Positions 26,882-35,405 of a stretch of DNA of 64,000 nucleotides are shown here, in pieces; the stretch's first letter is position 1, and each line of letters starts with the position of its first letter. Below the pieces are notes generated by a model, which saw only the letters and a list, made by a program, of their open reading frames with translations, did no database searches and was not told where the DNA came from. The stretch lies in the NCBI RefSeq assembly GCF_901411515.1, contig NZ_CABDUX010000001.1, forward strand, positions 558,001-622,000, in the 5' to 3' direction. Source of the stretch: Raoultibacter phocaeensis. GTDB lineage: Bacteria > Actinomycetota > Coriobacteriia > Coriobacteriales > Eggerthellaceae. A program made the position numbers and the translations under genes.

Positions 26882-27481
26882 CTATCCCGCCGCTCGCCCG
26901 AACCGAAGCTCGATGCGCCCGTCGCGCAGCGAACAATGCTCGGTCATGATGCATCCAACACTGCACGTATCGCACAAAACGCGCCGATCGAGGTCATCAA
27001 TCCCTGCGCCTTGACGAATCAGATAGTCTCCGACCAGGGCTCGAATGCCCTCTATGGCGAAATACACCGTATGGATGCGATCCCATGGCACACCGTCGAG
27101 AGCGCCTTTGATGTCCTCGCCCGTGATGGCAAGCGCCTCATCGAGCGTTTTGCCCTCGAGCATCGAGCACACCGTACTCGCGCACGCCGTCATGGCAAGG
27201 CAGCCGCGCGATTTGAACCCTACCCGCACGAACGCCTCTTCGTCCGGATCGACAACGGCAAACAAGCGCATGGCAACTTCCCCGCGCTTCGACTTGCCGA
27301 CCATGCATTGCGCGTTGAACCCGTCGGGCGCACCGCTGTTGCTGAACGTAGCCACTACCGAAAGCAGCGTGTCTGAATAGCCAGTCGTCCCGATCTCGCT
27401 TTCGGTTTGATAGACGTCGGCAGTGCGAATGACCGCCCGCTCGACGGGTTCGATATACACGTTTCTCTCCGACACGCGCAC
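26882..27481 (-). CDS. NifU/IscU-like scaffold protein with C-terminal Cys cluster
   Basis: 199 residues. The core resembles the NifU N-terminal/IscU scaffold: a KRGEVAMRLF strand, GCLAMTACASTVCSM, then GKTLDEALAITGEDIKGAL and HTVYFAIEGIRALVGDY, which match the helix pattern of NifU proteins. An extra tail carries CDTCSVGCIMTEHC (Cys170, 173, 177, 183; C-x2-C-x3-C-x5-C), which could hold an Fe-S cluster. It may build or sense Fe-S clusters. It is divergent from a membrane LuxR gene and shares a putative operator with the AOR/ferredoxin region, suggesting a link with those iron-sulfur enzymes. Confidence 0.7.
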   Translation of the reverse strand: MRVSERNVYIEPVERAVIRTADVYQTESEIGTTGYSDTLLSVVATFSNSGAPDGFNAQCMVGKSKRGEVAMRLFAVVDPDEEAFVRVGFKSRGCLAMTACASTVCSMLEGKTLDEALAITGEDIKGALDGVPWDRIHTVYFAIEGIRALVGDYLIRQGAGIDDLDRRVLCDTCSVGCIMTEHCSLRDGRIELRFGRAAG

Positions 27482-27536
27482 CTCGCTTTCTCATTCGTTT
27501 CTATACTTCCATGATGTCCAAGCGAGCAAAACCACC

Positions 27537-27555
27537 ATCCCCTCTTTGAGGATAT
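27537..27555. promoter_or_regulatory. Putative operator (CTC-N3-GAG dyad), copy c
   Basis: ATCCCCTCTTTGAGGATAT lies 56 bp before the NifU-like gene and upstream of the divergent LuxR gene. It is the third copy of the dyad seen twice at 21.9 kb, which suggests the adjacent LuxR protein binds it. Confidence 0.55.
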
Positions 27556-27720
27556 TTTGAACCTTTCTGGTTTACTAACACGGTAACTACCTGTATAAAC
27601 AGTTCAGCCACAATGTAGGTGCGCACAAAGCTGCGCATGCACGGCGCACTACAATGAATGCTTGCCAGCCTTGCGGGGATGCAAGCGCTGGCCGCTCAGC
27701 CAAATGAAATGGGAGGAATT

Positions 27721-29265
27721 TTGGCAGAACGAATGCACGAGGATACCATTCGCGATACTCCGAGAAAAAGCGGCCTCGCCGACTTCTTCAAAACATATCT
27801 TCCGCTGTGGCCGTTCGTGCTTGGGCTCGCATTCGCCCGCTCGGGGCTCATCGTGGCGAGCTACGGCAGCTATACGCAAACCGATGAAGGCGTGTTCACC
27901 GACGGCGGCATGCTCATCGCGCTTTTCTTTCTGGGCATCTCATGGGCTGTTTCCGCTGTCCGCAAAACCAAATACACCAAGAAGCAAGTCGGCACCCTCA
28001 TGGCGGCAAGCGTCGCCCTCGAAGCGGTGGCGCTTGTCGGCTTAACGGGCATGGAGTTCTTCGCCATCCATAACGATGGGATCAAACTCGCCCTCTGTGC
28101 GGGTTGCACGCTTTTCGGATCGCTCGCCTTGTACTACTGGCTTCGCCGTGCGCGCGGCTCAACAACGACCATCACCGCCGTATACGTGTTCGCCGCGCTA
28201 TTTCTCAGCGAGATTATCATATACCTCTGCGCGCTGCTGCCTCATGCGGTCGCATATACCGTCGGCGCGCTGTTCGTCGTCGCCCAGTACCCCTGCATCG
28301 TTGTCTCGAGAAACCGCAGCAAGCTTTTGCTTGCTCCCCCCGATACCAAAGCACACGATTACTTCGGCTTTGCAAAAACCCTGATATCGAACAAGCAGTT
28401 TCTCGCCGTTACCGGTATCGGCATCGGGCTGCTGTCGATCGTCATCGGCTTGCTACGCGGCTATCCCGATGGTGCGCCCATCGCGTTTGAACCAGCGACG
28501 CGCATCGCCTATATGGTGCTCACCATGGCGCTTTCTGCCGCAATCATCGTCCTTGTCGTACGGGGTAAAGGACAGGTCATGACGATCGGAATTTGGATCA
28601 TCATGCAAACACTCGCCTGTTTGGCCCTGATCGCCTACACGGCGTTTCCCGAAAGCCTCGATATCGGGGCCCTGTTCACCACGACGCTCAACGCCATGAT
28701 GGTCGGCTTCACCTGGTATGCCGTCGTTGCGTTCATGAGCTACGGTTGGCGCGATCCGTACTACTACGCCATCGCGTGCTGGCTCGTCTGGCTTGGCAGC
28801 AGAGCCATCGCCCGTATCGTTCTGATTGAGATGTACCCGCTCTCGATGAACGACTCGCTTATCGCAACGCTTATGGGGGCGTTGATCGTCGTTTCCGCCC
28901 AATCGGTGTTCGTCCAATTCATCTACATCGCCAAACGGGAAAACGAAGACGAACAGGAAAAGGTTGCTTCGCGCCACAGCGCGCTGGTCAAGTTCATGGG
29001 CCTCGACAACAACGAGAGCCTCTCCGACATGCGCCAGGCCACCATGGAACACAATGCCGAAGAGATGGGCAAGCAGTTTTTGCTGTCCGAGCGCGAAATC
29101 GAGGTGCTTACGCTGTACGCGCTCGGGTTCACGCAGAAGCGCGTGGCCGAAGAGCTCTACATCAGCCAGGGCACGGCGCACGCCCACATCAAACGCATCT
29201 ACGCAAAAACCGGGCTGCATTCGCGCCAGGAAATTCTTGACTATATGAAGCAGTATACGTCGTAG
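27721..29265 (+). CDS. Membrane-spanning LuxR-family regulator
   Basis: The N-terminal ~400 residues form about twelve hydrophobic helices (KTYLPLWPFVLGLAFA first). The C-terminus is a LuxR HTH (LSEREIEVLTLYALGFTQKR, HIKRIYAKTGLHSRQEILDY). Regulators of this architecture are widespread in Eggerthella, where several control adjacent reductases in response to their substrates. I choose the TTG because GGGAGGA sits 5 nt before it; ATG 27733 or 27658 are alternatives. It is divergent from the NifU-like gene, and the dyad at 27537 lies between them. Confidence 0.85.
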   Translation: MAERMHEDTIRDTPRKSGLADFFKTYLPLWPFVLGLAFARSGLIVASYGSYTQTDEGVFTDGGMLIALFFLGISWAVSAVRKTKYTKKQVGTLMAASVALEAVALVGLTGMEFFAIHNDGIKLALCAGCTLFGSLALYYWLRRARGSTTTITAVYVFAALFLSEIIIYLCALLPHAVAYTVGALFVVAQYPCIVVSRNRSKLLLAPPDTKAHDYFGFAKTLISNKQFLAVTGIGIGLLSIVIGLLRGYPDGAPIAFEPATRIAYMVLTMALSAAIIVLVVRGKGQVMTIGIWIIMQTLACLALIAYTAFPESLDIGALFTTTLNAMMVGFTWYAVVAFMSYGWRDPYYYAIACWLVWLGSRAIARIVLIEMYPLSMNDSLIATLMGALIVVSAQSVFVQFIYIAKRENEDEQEKVASRHSALVKFMGLDNNESLSDMRQATMEHNAEEMGKQFLLSEREIEVLTLYALGFTQKRVAEELYISQGTAHAHIKRIYAKTGLHSRQEILDYMKQYTS

Positions 29266-29369
29266 ACAGCCGCTCAGCGAATGGTCGCGCAAAGCAGCTT
29301 GAGGCAAACGAGCCGCCTTGCCCTATAATGCATACAACACACGCGAACCGACGAAAGGCCACTGATCCC

Positions 29370-30395
29370 ATGCTGCATTTCGATAGCGATTACATGGAGG
29401 GCGCACACCCCGCGATCCTCGAACGCCTGATGGAAACGAACTTCGACCAGACACCCGGTTACGGAACCGATGCGTACTGCGAACGAGCCCGTGCACTCGT
29501 GCGAAAGGCATGCGATTGCCCCGAAGCCGAGGTTTTCTTCCTTGTGGGCGGCACGCAGACCAACGCCACCATCGTCGATGCGCTGCTCGGACGCACGCAG
29601 GGCATCATCGCCGCCGATACCGGACACATCGCTTCGCATGAGGCCGGGGCCATCGAAGCGGGCGGCCATAAGGTGCTCTGCCTGCCCCACACGCTCGGCA
29701 AGATCGACGCAGCCGCCGTACGCGCGTGGTGCGAAACGTTTTTCGGCGATGAGAACCACGAACACATGGTGGCACCGGGAGCCGTGTATATCTCGCACCC
29801 CACCGAATACGGTACGATCTACTCGCTTGCCGAGCTCGAAGCGCTCTCCGATACCGCGCATGCGTTCGGGCTGCCGCTGTTCCTCGACGGAGCACGGCTT
29901 GGCTACGGGCTTACCGCGGAAGGCGCCGACGCGACGCTTGAGGATATCGCGCGGCTCAGCGATGTGTTCTACCTCGGCGGCACGAAAGTGGGGGCACTGT
30001 TCGGCGAAGCGGTTGTGTTCACCAAGCCCGAGCTTGCGAAGGGCTTTTTCACGCTCATGAAACAGCACGGCGCGCTGCTCGCGAAGGGACGCATGCTCGG
30101 CATCCAGTTCGAGACGCTGCTTGCCGAGAACCGCTACCTCGAGATTTCGCAACACGCGATCGACCTGGCCATGAAGCTCAAGCAAGCGTTCGTCGATGCG
30201 GGCTACGAACTCTATATCGACTCCCCCACCAACCAGCAGTTCGTCGTACTCGACGAAGCTACGAAACAGCGCATCGGAGCGCATGCATCGTTCGGCTTTT
30301 GGGAGACGCTCGAAGACGGCCGCACCGTCGTGCGCTTCGCCACAAGCTGGGCGACGAGGGAAGAATCCGTTGACGAGCTGATCGGGCTTTTATAG
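29370..30395 (+). CDS. Threonine aldolase-family PLP enzyme
   Basis: 341 residues of the beta-eliminating-lyase/threonine-aldolase fold (type I PLP). The N-terminus reads LHFDSDYMEGAHPAILERL. EVFFLVGGTQTNATIVDALL is the cofactor-cradling segment, PLFLDGARLGYGL contains the PLP-binding aspartate, and YLGGTKVGALFGEAVV carries the Schiff-base lysine. Low-specificity aldolases cleave L-threonine/allo-threonine to glycine and acetaldehyde. Interestingly, the product acetaldehyde is a classical AOR substrate and an AOR homologue lies 5 kb away; this link is speculative. It follows the LuxR gene by about 100 bp and converges on the aminotransferase. Confidence 0.85.
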   Translation: MLHFDSDYMEGAHPAILERLMETNFDQTPGYGTDAYCERARALVRKACDCPEAEVFFLVGGTQTNATIVDALLGRTQGIIAADTGHIASHEAGAIEAGGHKVLCLPHTLGKIDAAAVRAWCETFFGDENHEHMVAPGAVYISHPTEYGTIYSLAELEALSDTAHAFGLPLFLDGARLGYGLTAEGADATLEDIARLSDVFYLGGTKVGALFGEAVVFTKPELAKGFFTLMKQHGALLAKGRMLGIQFETLLAENRYLEISQHAIDLAMKLKQAFVDAGYELYIDSPTNQQFVVLDEATKQRIGAHASFGFWETLEDGRTVVRFATSWATREESVDELIGLL

Positions 30396-30430
30396 AACGC
30401 CCGAGAAGCCCGCCTCGATGTACCGACAAC

Positions 30431-31615
30431 CTACTTCTGATACGATTCCATTAGCGCCTTGAACGCCGGCATAGAATTCTCGATGGTGGCCTTATCGACG
30501 CAGTAGCCGATACGCACATACCCCGTGCTACCGAAGCTCGTCGACGGCACGAGCAAAAGCTCGAGAGCCTTCGCGCGCTCGGCGAACGCCTGCTCATCGG
30601 CCTCGAGAGCCTTCACCCACAGGTAGAACGCGCCTTGGGGCTCGACGTACTCGTAGCCGAGCTCCGTCAGACCGCGGCATAGAAGCTCGCGGTTCTCGGC
30701 GTAGGCGGCAACGTCGGTCGGAGCATCGACGCACTTCTCGATCACACCTTGGAACAGCGACGGCGCGCACACGAAGCCGAGCGCACGGCCCGCTCCGCAC
30801 ACGGCCGCATAGACACGCTCCCATTCGGGCATGCGTTCGGGTATGTAGAGGTAGCCGATGCGCTCGCCGGGCAAGCTCAACGATTTCGAGTACGAATAGC
30901 ACACGATCGTGTTGTCGTAGAGCGCGGGGATGTAGGGCACCTCAACGCCCTCGTACACGATTTCGCGGTACGGCTCGTCGCAAATCACGTATATGCTGCT
31001 GCCGTGCTCTTCCTGTTTAGCGCGCAGCACGTCGGCAAGGGCGCACAGGTTCTCTTCGGAATACACCGAGCCGACCGGATTGTTGGGCGAGTTGACGATA
31101 ATGCCCTTGGTCTTCGGCGCGATGGCCGCCTTGACAGCCTCAACGTCTATCTGGAAATCGGATATGCGGGCCATGACCTCGACGCACGTGCAGCCCGCCG
31201 CCTCGATCCAGATGCGGTACTCGGGAAAGTACGGCGCGATCACGATGAATTCGTCGCCCTCGTTGGCGATCGCGGTAAGGGAAATGTCGAGCGATGCCGC
31301 CGCACCGGCAGTCATGTAGATGTTGGCAGCCGTCGCCTTCATGCCGAAGCGTCGGTTGATGGACTCTGCGATGGCCGTGCGCACGCCGGGCGTTCCCTGT
31401 GCAGGCGTGTAGCCGTGAAGCGCAACGGGCGGCTCACCCAAAAGCTCGAGGATCGCCTGTTTGACGACGGGGGGCGCAGGAATGCTCGGGTTGCCCAAGC
31501 TGAAATCGAACACCTTGTCCGCGCCGATTTCGGCCTTGCGCGCCAGCCCGTACGCGAACAGCTCGCGTATCGCCGACGGCTCGCTACCCAAATCGTACAT
31601 AGTCTCGTTGATCAT
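30431..31615 (-). CDS. Class I/II PLP-dependent aminotransferase
   Basis: 394 residues from the ATG after GTGAGGCGG. Fold-type I motifs include FDFSLGNPSIPAPP, TAGAAASLDISL, IIVNSPNNPVGSVY (the NNP-G motif), YVICDEPYREIVYEG with the PLP aspartate, and CYSYSKSLSLPGERIGYLY with the Schiff-base lysine. This fits aspartate/tyrosine/alanine-type aminotransferases; the amino donor cannot be fixed. It lies downstream of the permease and amidase genes on the same strand but after a 370-bp gap, so its co-expression with them is uncertain. Confidence 0.88.
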   Translation of the reverse strand: MINETMYDLGSEPSAIRELFAYGLARKAEIGADKVFDFSLGNPSIPAPPVVKQAILELLGEPPVALHGYTPAQGTPGVRTAIAESINRRFGMKATAANIYMTAGAAASLDISLTAIANEGDEFIVIAPYFPEYRIWIEAAGCTCVEVMARISDFQIDVEAVKAAIAPKTKGIIVNSPNNPVGSVYSEENLCALADVLRAKQEEHGSSIYVICDEPYREIVYEGVEVPYIPALYDNTIVCYSYSKSLSLPGERIGYLYIPERMPEWERVYAAVCGAGRALGFVCAPSLFQGVIEKCVDAPTDVAAYAENRELLCRGLTELGYEYVEPQGAFYLWVKALEADEQAFAERAKALELLLVPSTSFGSTGYVRIGYCVDKATIENSMPAFKALMESYQK

Positions 31616-31645
31616 GTCCGCCTCACTTCCGCTCGAATCGTGCAC

Positions 31646-31986
31646 GGGATAGCATACCTCACTTCGCGCTCAGCGAAAGCACGGACCAGCCTATCGGCTC
31701 GCGAGAACGGCCCAAGCAGGGTTTGCCAGCAAGCGTTTAGGGATAGGCTTTGCTCACCCCTATGACGGTTTGGGCGGGATGCCGGTGTCCTCGAGCGGGC
31801 GGTTTATCGACAGCGCCCTCTGCGGCAAGTCAGGACGTGCAAAGGGCCCAGCCCGGCCGCCGAACGCAAACGCATCGCATTCGGCCAACCGCGGCAAGGC
31901 CCTGCTTTACCAAGAAACTTCGGACGAACGAACAGCTTTCCGTCCAAGCGGCAGCTCTCAATGCGCCGCTTCGGACTTCTGGCCGC
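31646..31986. other. Gene-free stretch of 341 bp
   Basis: Between the aminotransferase start and the permease stop I see no credible ORF, hairpin terminator or repeat. It presumably contains the aminotransferase promoter on the minus strand. Confidence 0.4.
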
Positions 31987-33384
31987 CTACACCTCGAGGT
32001 GCTTGAACGCCTCGGGCACTTCTTTGTAGCCCTTCGACTTCACTGCCCCGATGATGAGGCCGACCACCAGCCACGAAACGCCGACGGCGTACGTTTGCAG
32101 ATCGAAGCCCGTGAACACGTACACGAGGATGAAGATGCCCAGCCACGGGCAGATCAGGTACTTCACGTAATCGCCGAACGAACTTCGCTTCTTCTCCTTC
32201 ACGAAGAAGAACAGGAACACCGCGAAATTCAACAGGATGAACGACGAGAGCGCCCCGAAGTTCACGAACGCCACGAGCGTGGTCATATCGAGGAAGATCG
32301 GGAGGATGAGCGATATGCAGCCGAGCGCGATGGAGGCGATCCACGGCGTGCGGAACTTAGGATGCACCTTGCCGAAGAAGCGCGGAATCACGCCGTCGCG
32401 GCCCATGGAGTACAGAAGGCGCGAAGAGGCCAGCTGCGCGTTCATGATGTTCGCGATGCCCACGGCGACGATGTTGACCACCAGAAGCACTTTCTGAAGC
32501 AGCGGACCACCGGCGAGCAAGGCGGCATCGAAGAAGCCCATCTCGGCACTGACCTGCGAAACGTCGGGCTGAATGAGCGCCGCCACATACGTTTGCGCAA
32601 CGAACACAACCACCATGATGCACAGCGCGATGATGATGCCCTTGCCGATGGTCTTCTCAGGCTTCACCGTTTCCTCGGCAAGCGTCGACATGCCGTCGAA
32701 TCCGAGGAACGAAAGGCAGGCGATGGATACCGCCGTCGCGATGAAGTGTGCATCGACCTTACCCGGTTGGTAGATCGGGTCAAGCGTGAGCTGGCCCGCA
32801 CCACCGCCTCCGAGCACGAAGCTCGTGCCAATGGCGATGAATGCGATGACGGCGAGGATCTCGACGATGAAGATGACCCAGTCGACGCCCTTCGTCATCG
32901 ATATGCCGCGGATGTTCACAAACGTGTTGAACACCACGAACACGACGACCCACAGATACCACGGACTGCCCGGCACAAGCGCAACGCCCCAGTTGGCCAC
33001 CATGACCAGCAGGAGCGAAGGCACGAACACGTAGTCGAGCAGGATGAGCCACCCTGCGATAAATCCCACATGCGGATTGACGCCGCGCTGCACGTAGGAG
33101 TACACGGAACCCGCGATGGGAAACCGGTTTGACATGCGCAGATAGCTGAGCGCCGTGAAGCTGATGGCGACGAAGCCCACGATGTAGACGAGCGGCGTCA
33201 TGCCGCCCGAGGCGATTTGGATCTCGCCGTAAATCGATTGCGGCGCGATGATGACCATGAACAGCACGCCGTACAAAACGACATCGCGCAGGGTCATACC
33301 GCGACGAAGCTCTTGTTTATAGCCGAATTGCTCGATGTTCTCGCCTTGAGAACCCTGAGCCTTCGACGGTTGCTTTTCTTCCAT
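31987..33384 (-). CDS. APC-superfamily amino acid/amine permease
   Basis: 465 residues with about twelve membrane helices and the APC signature early in the chain (LRDVVLYGVLFMVIIAPQSI, then FPIAGSVYSYVQRGVNPHVG in helix 3). Helix 6-7 holds CLSFLGFDGMSTLAEE. The first 30 residues are polar and cytoplasmic. It is 22 nt downstream of the acetamidase/formamidase gene and probably forms an operon with it: uptake of an amine, amide or amino acid followed by hydrolysis. The substrate is not predictable. Confidence 0.88.
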   Translation of the reverse strand: MEEKQPSKAQGSQGENIEQFGYKQELRRGMTLRDVVLYGVLFMVIIAPQSIYGEIQIASGGMTPLVYIVGFVAISFTALSYLRMSNRFPIAGSVYSYVQRGVNPHVGFIAGWLILLDYVFVPSLLLVMVANWGVALVPGSPWYLWVVVFVVFNTFVNIRGISMTKGVDWVIFIVEILAVIAFIAIGTSFVLGGGGAGQLTLDPIYQPGKVDAHFIATAVSIACLSFLGFDGMSTLAEETVKPEKTIGKGIIIALCIMVVVFVAQTYVAALIQPDVSQVSAEMGFFDAALLAGGPLLQKVLLVVNIVAVGIANIMNAQLASSRLLYSMGRDGVIPRFFGKVHPKFRTPWIASIALGCISLILPIFLDMTTLVAFVNFGALSSFILLNFAVFLFFFVKEKKRSSFGDYVKYLICPWLGIFILVYVFTGFDLQTYAVGVSWLVVGLIIGAVKSKGYKEVPEAFKHLEV

Positions 33385-33406
33385 TGTCGTATCTTTCTCG
33401 AGGGGA

Positions 33407-34309
33407 TTACGGTTGCACTACGAGCGGCGGGAACTGCGGCAGCTTGGGCGTTCCGAAGCGCAGGCTCAGCGGAACCTCGCACGGTTTGCACCCTTGGCTG
33501 ACCTCAACGTCGCTTTGTACCGACATGTACATGTACGTTTCAACACCGTCCCAGCCCGTAACGCGCATGAGCAGGCGCTGCAGTTCTTTGCTCGCGTTGA
33601 CGAGCGCTTCGTTGTACTCCTGTGCGCACGCGTTCACGTACCAGCGATCATGCGTTTCGAGCACGGGCCAGTTGAGCTCGAAGTCCTTGACGAGCTGCAC
33701 GCGCACGGTAATGCACGCGGGAATCTCGATGCCGGTTCCGCACACTTCTCCATCGCCCATGGTGGCGTGCACATCGCCCATCTGCAGAAGCGCGCCGGGC
33801 ACCCGCACGGGGAAATACAGCCGCGCGCCCTTCGTGATGAGCTTGTTGTCCATGTTGCCGCCGTGGTTGCCCACGTAGCCGTCGATGACATCGTCGCCGT
33901 CGGGTGCCGTGCCGATAACCCCGATCATCGGATCTATGGGGAATTTCACTCCGTTGAAATCCGCCATGCCATCCGAGATCGTGATCTTTTTAGTACGGTA
34001 TCCCGTCGTTTCAAACAGCGGGCCGCAGTGATCGTCCGTCGAGATGGTTCCCTCGCTGGCAACCTCGATGTCGTAGATGTCCACCACGAGCACATCGCCG
34101 ACCTCGGCACCTTCGACGAACACAGGACCGGCCGCAGGGTTCGCAACGTCGTAGCCATAATCCAAGTCGGCCATAGTCACATCCTCCCCCGTGATCTTGT
34201 TGGAGAAGCAATCGAGCGTCTTGAATTTCAGTACCTCGCCGGGTTGCACCGTAGCGCATGGCTCGTTGTTCTTTGAGAACGCATACACTTGGCTCTCGAT
34301 CGTTTTCAT
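33407..34309 (-). CDS. Acetamidase/formamidase-family hydrolase
   Basis: 300 residues matching the FmdA/AmdA family: GPVFVEGAEVGDVLVVDIYD near 80, IGVIGTAPDGDD near 140, NHGGNMDNKLITKGARLYFP near 160, and GDVHATMGDGEVCGTGIEIP near 195, which holds metal-binding histidine and glutamate residues. Family members release ammonia from formamide, acetamide or similar short amides. A strong GGAGG precedes the ATG by 9 nt. Probably cytoplasmic, supplying ammonium or carboxylate from an imported compound with the permease downstream. Confidence 0.88.
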   Translation of the reverse strand: MKTIESQVYAFSKNNEPCATVQPGEVLKFKTLDCFSNKITGEDVTMADLDYGYDVANPAAGPVFVEGAEVGDVLVVDIYDIEVASEGTISTDDHCGPLFETTGYRTKKITISDGMADFNGVKFPIDPMIGVIGTAPDGDDVIDGYVGNHGGNMDNKLITKGARLYFPVRVPGALLQMGDVHATMGDGEVCGTGIEIPACITVRVQLVKDFELNWPVLETHDRWYVNACAQEYNEALVNASKELQRLLMRVTGWDGVETYMYMSVQSDVEVSQGCKPCEVPLSLRFGTPKLPQFPPLVVQP

Positions 34310-34650
34310 TGCATTTCACCTCCTCGATTGTATAGGGTGCTCGTATTCTACTCTTGTGAACGCATGCTGAACAGGTGCATTATCTAGAAATGCCATTCTT
34401 GAGCCATGAGAAAGTCTTTGATGTTCACATGACGGATTCCCCTTCGCGAGCTACGGGCGGATGTTTTCGGAAAATCATGAACCACCCCTCCAAGGGGTGG
34501 TTTGCACAGGGCCTATAAGGCCAAGGGCTGCCGGCAGCGTCTAAAGGCGCCGCCTTTCACTTCGTTCAAGCCGCATCGCCTTTGACTCGTCGCAGCCGCT
34601 TGAAGCGGCGCTCGTACTACCCGGCTACCCCCGAAGGGGGTTCTCGGAGG

Positions 34651-35109
34651 CTACCCCTTCTTGAAGGGGTCCTCGTACTCCTTGACGCTGAGCTTGTCCA
34701 GCGCGATGTCGTGGGCTTCCTGCTCCCTGATGTACTTGGCTATCGTGGCCTCGTTCAGCCCGACCGTCGACACGTAGTAGCCCTCGGCCCAGAAGTGCCG
34801 GTTGCCGAACTTGTACTTCAGGTTCGCGTGCTTGTCGAACATCATGAGCGCGCTCTTGCCCTTGGGGTACCCCATGAAGCTCGACACTGCCAGCTTGGGC
34901 GGGATGCTGACCAGCATATGCACGTGGTCCGGCATCAGGTGGCCCTCGATTATCTCGACCCCCTTGTACCTGCAGAGCTGCCGGAATATCTCGCCCAGCG
35001 AATCCCGGTATTGGTTGTAGATGATTTTGCGCCTATACTTCGGTGTGAACACGATATGGTACTTGCACAGCCACTTCGTGTGCGACAGGCTTTGCGCCTT
35101 GTTTGCCAT
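34651..35109 (-). CDS. tnpA: IS200/IS605-family Y1 HUH transposase TnpA
   Basis: 152 residues, full family length and intact. The HUH motif is His62-Val63-His64 (in HLMPDHVHMLVSIPP) and the catalytic tyrosine is Tyr126 (ATIAKYIREQE). TnpA dimers cut and rejoin single-stranded ends held by the subterminal hairpins. The 5' untranslated region folds over the ribosome-binding site (see 35113-35172). Confidence 0.92.
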   Translation of the reverse strand: MANKAQSLSHTKWLCKYHIVFTPKYRRKIIYNQYRDSLGEIFRQLCRYKGVEIIEGHLMPDHVHMLVSIPPKLAVSSFMGYPKGKSALMMFDKHANLKYKFGNRHFWAEGYYVSTVGLNEATIAKYIREQEAHDIALDKLSVKEYEDPFKKG

Positions 35110-35112
35110 AAT

Positions 35113-35172
35113 GACCGCCCTTCCAGGTCGGATGCGACTTGAACACTTGCATCTTATCCCTGGTCGGCGGTC
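35113..35172 (-). promoter_or_regulatory. Long hairpin masking the tnpA ribosome-binding site
   Basis: On the minus strand GACCGCC pairs with GGCGGTC at the base and CCAGG with CCTGG further in. The GAAGGG Shine-Dalgarno sequence lies in the downstream stem just before the tnpA ATG. IS200 elements are known to limit transposase translation in this way. Confidence 0.6.
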
Positions 35173-35274
35173 GTTTGGTTTGCAAGGGTGAAACCTTCGA
35201 CGCGCACCCGCATAGCGGGTGGTTTATTGCCCTGCGCGCTTCGCGCCCAGTGCAGGCTCACGAGCCTGAAACCA

Positions 35275-35308
35275 AGCGGCGCCTCAGCCACAAGGCTGGG
35301 GCGCCGCT
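35275..35308. terminator. Strong GC hairpin, possible terminator
   Basis: AGCGGCGCC-T-CAGCC and GGCTG-G-GGCGCCGCT form a near-perfect 15-bp stem with an ACAA loop. It lies 100 bp downstream of the flavoprotein gene (minus strand) and beside the IS right end; a clear T-run is missing, so the role is tentative. Confidence 0.45.
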
Positions 35309-35405
35309 CTTTACCGTCTGTCTGCCTACCGAGGATACTGCAGTTGACGAGCATGTGAAGGCTCGCGAGCCGCCCGCTTCGCTGCAACCGGCAAGCGTTC
35401 GCTGG

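Larger units (their letters stand above)
34475..35230 (-). mobile_element. IS200/IS605-family insertion sequence (approximate ends)
   Basis: A single Y1 transposase gene is flanked by subterminal hairpins rather than terminal inverted repeats: AACCACCCC/GGGGTGGTT at 34480-34502 and CACCCGC/GCGGGTG at 35205-35221, both followed by GGTTT on the plus strand. These are the usual recognition hairpins of single-strand transposition. No TnpB gene is present. The exact cleavage sites and target tetranucleotide cannot be fixed here. The left flank has further short hairpins (CCCCCGAAGGGGG, ACCCCTTCTTGAAGGGGT). Confidence 0.8.

Noticed and set aside
34475-35230. IS605 element with TnpB and guide RNA
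   Set aside because: No TnpB ORF on either side; only the Y1 transposase and hairpins are present, so an IS200-type element.
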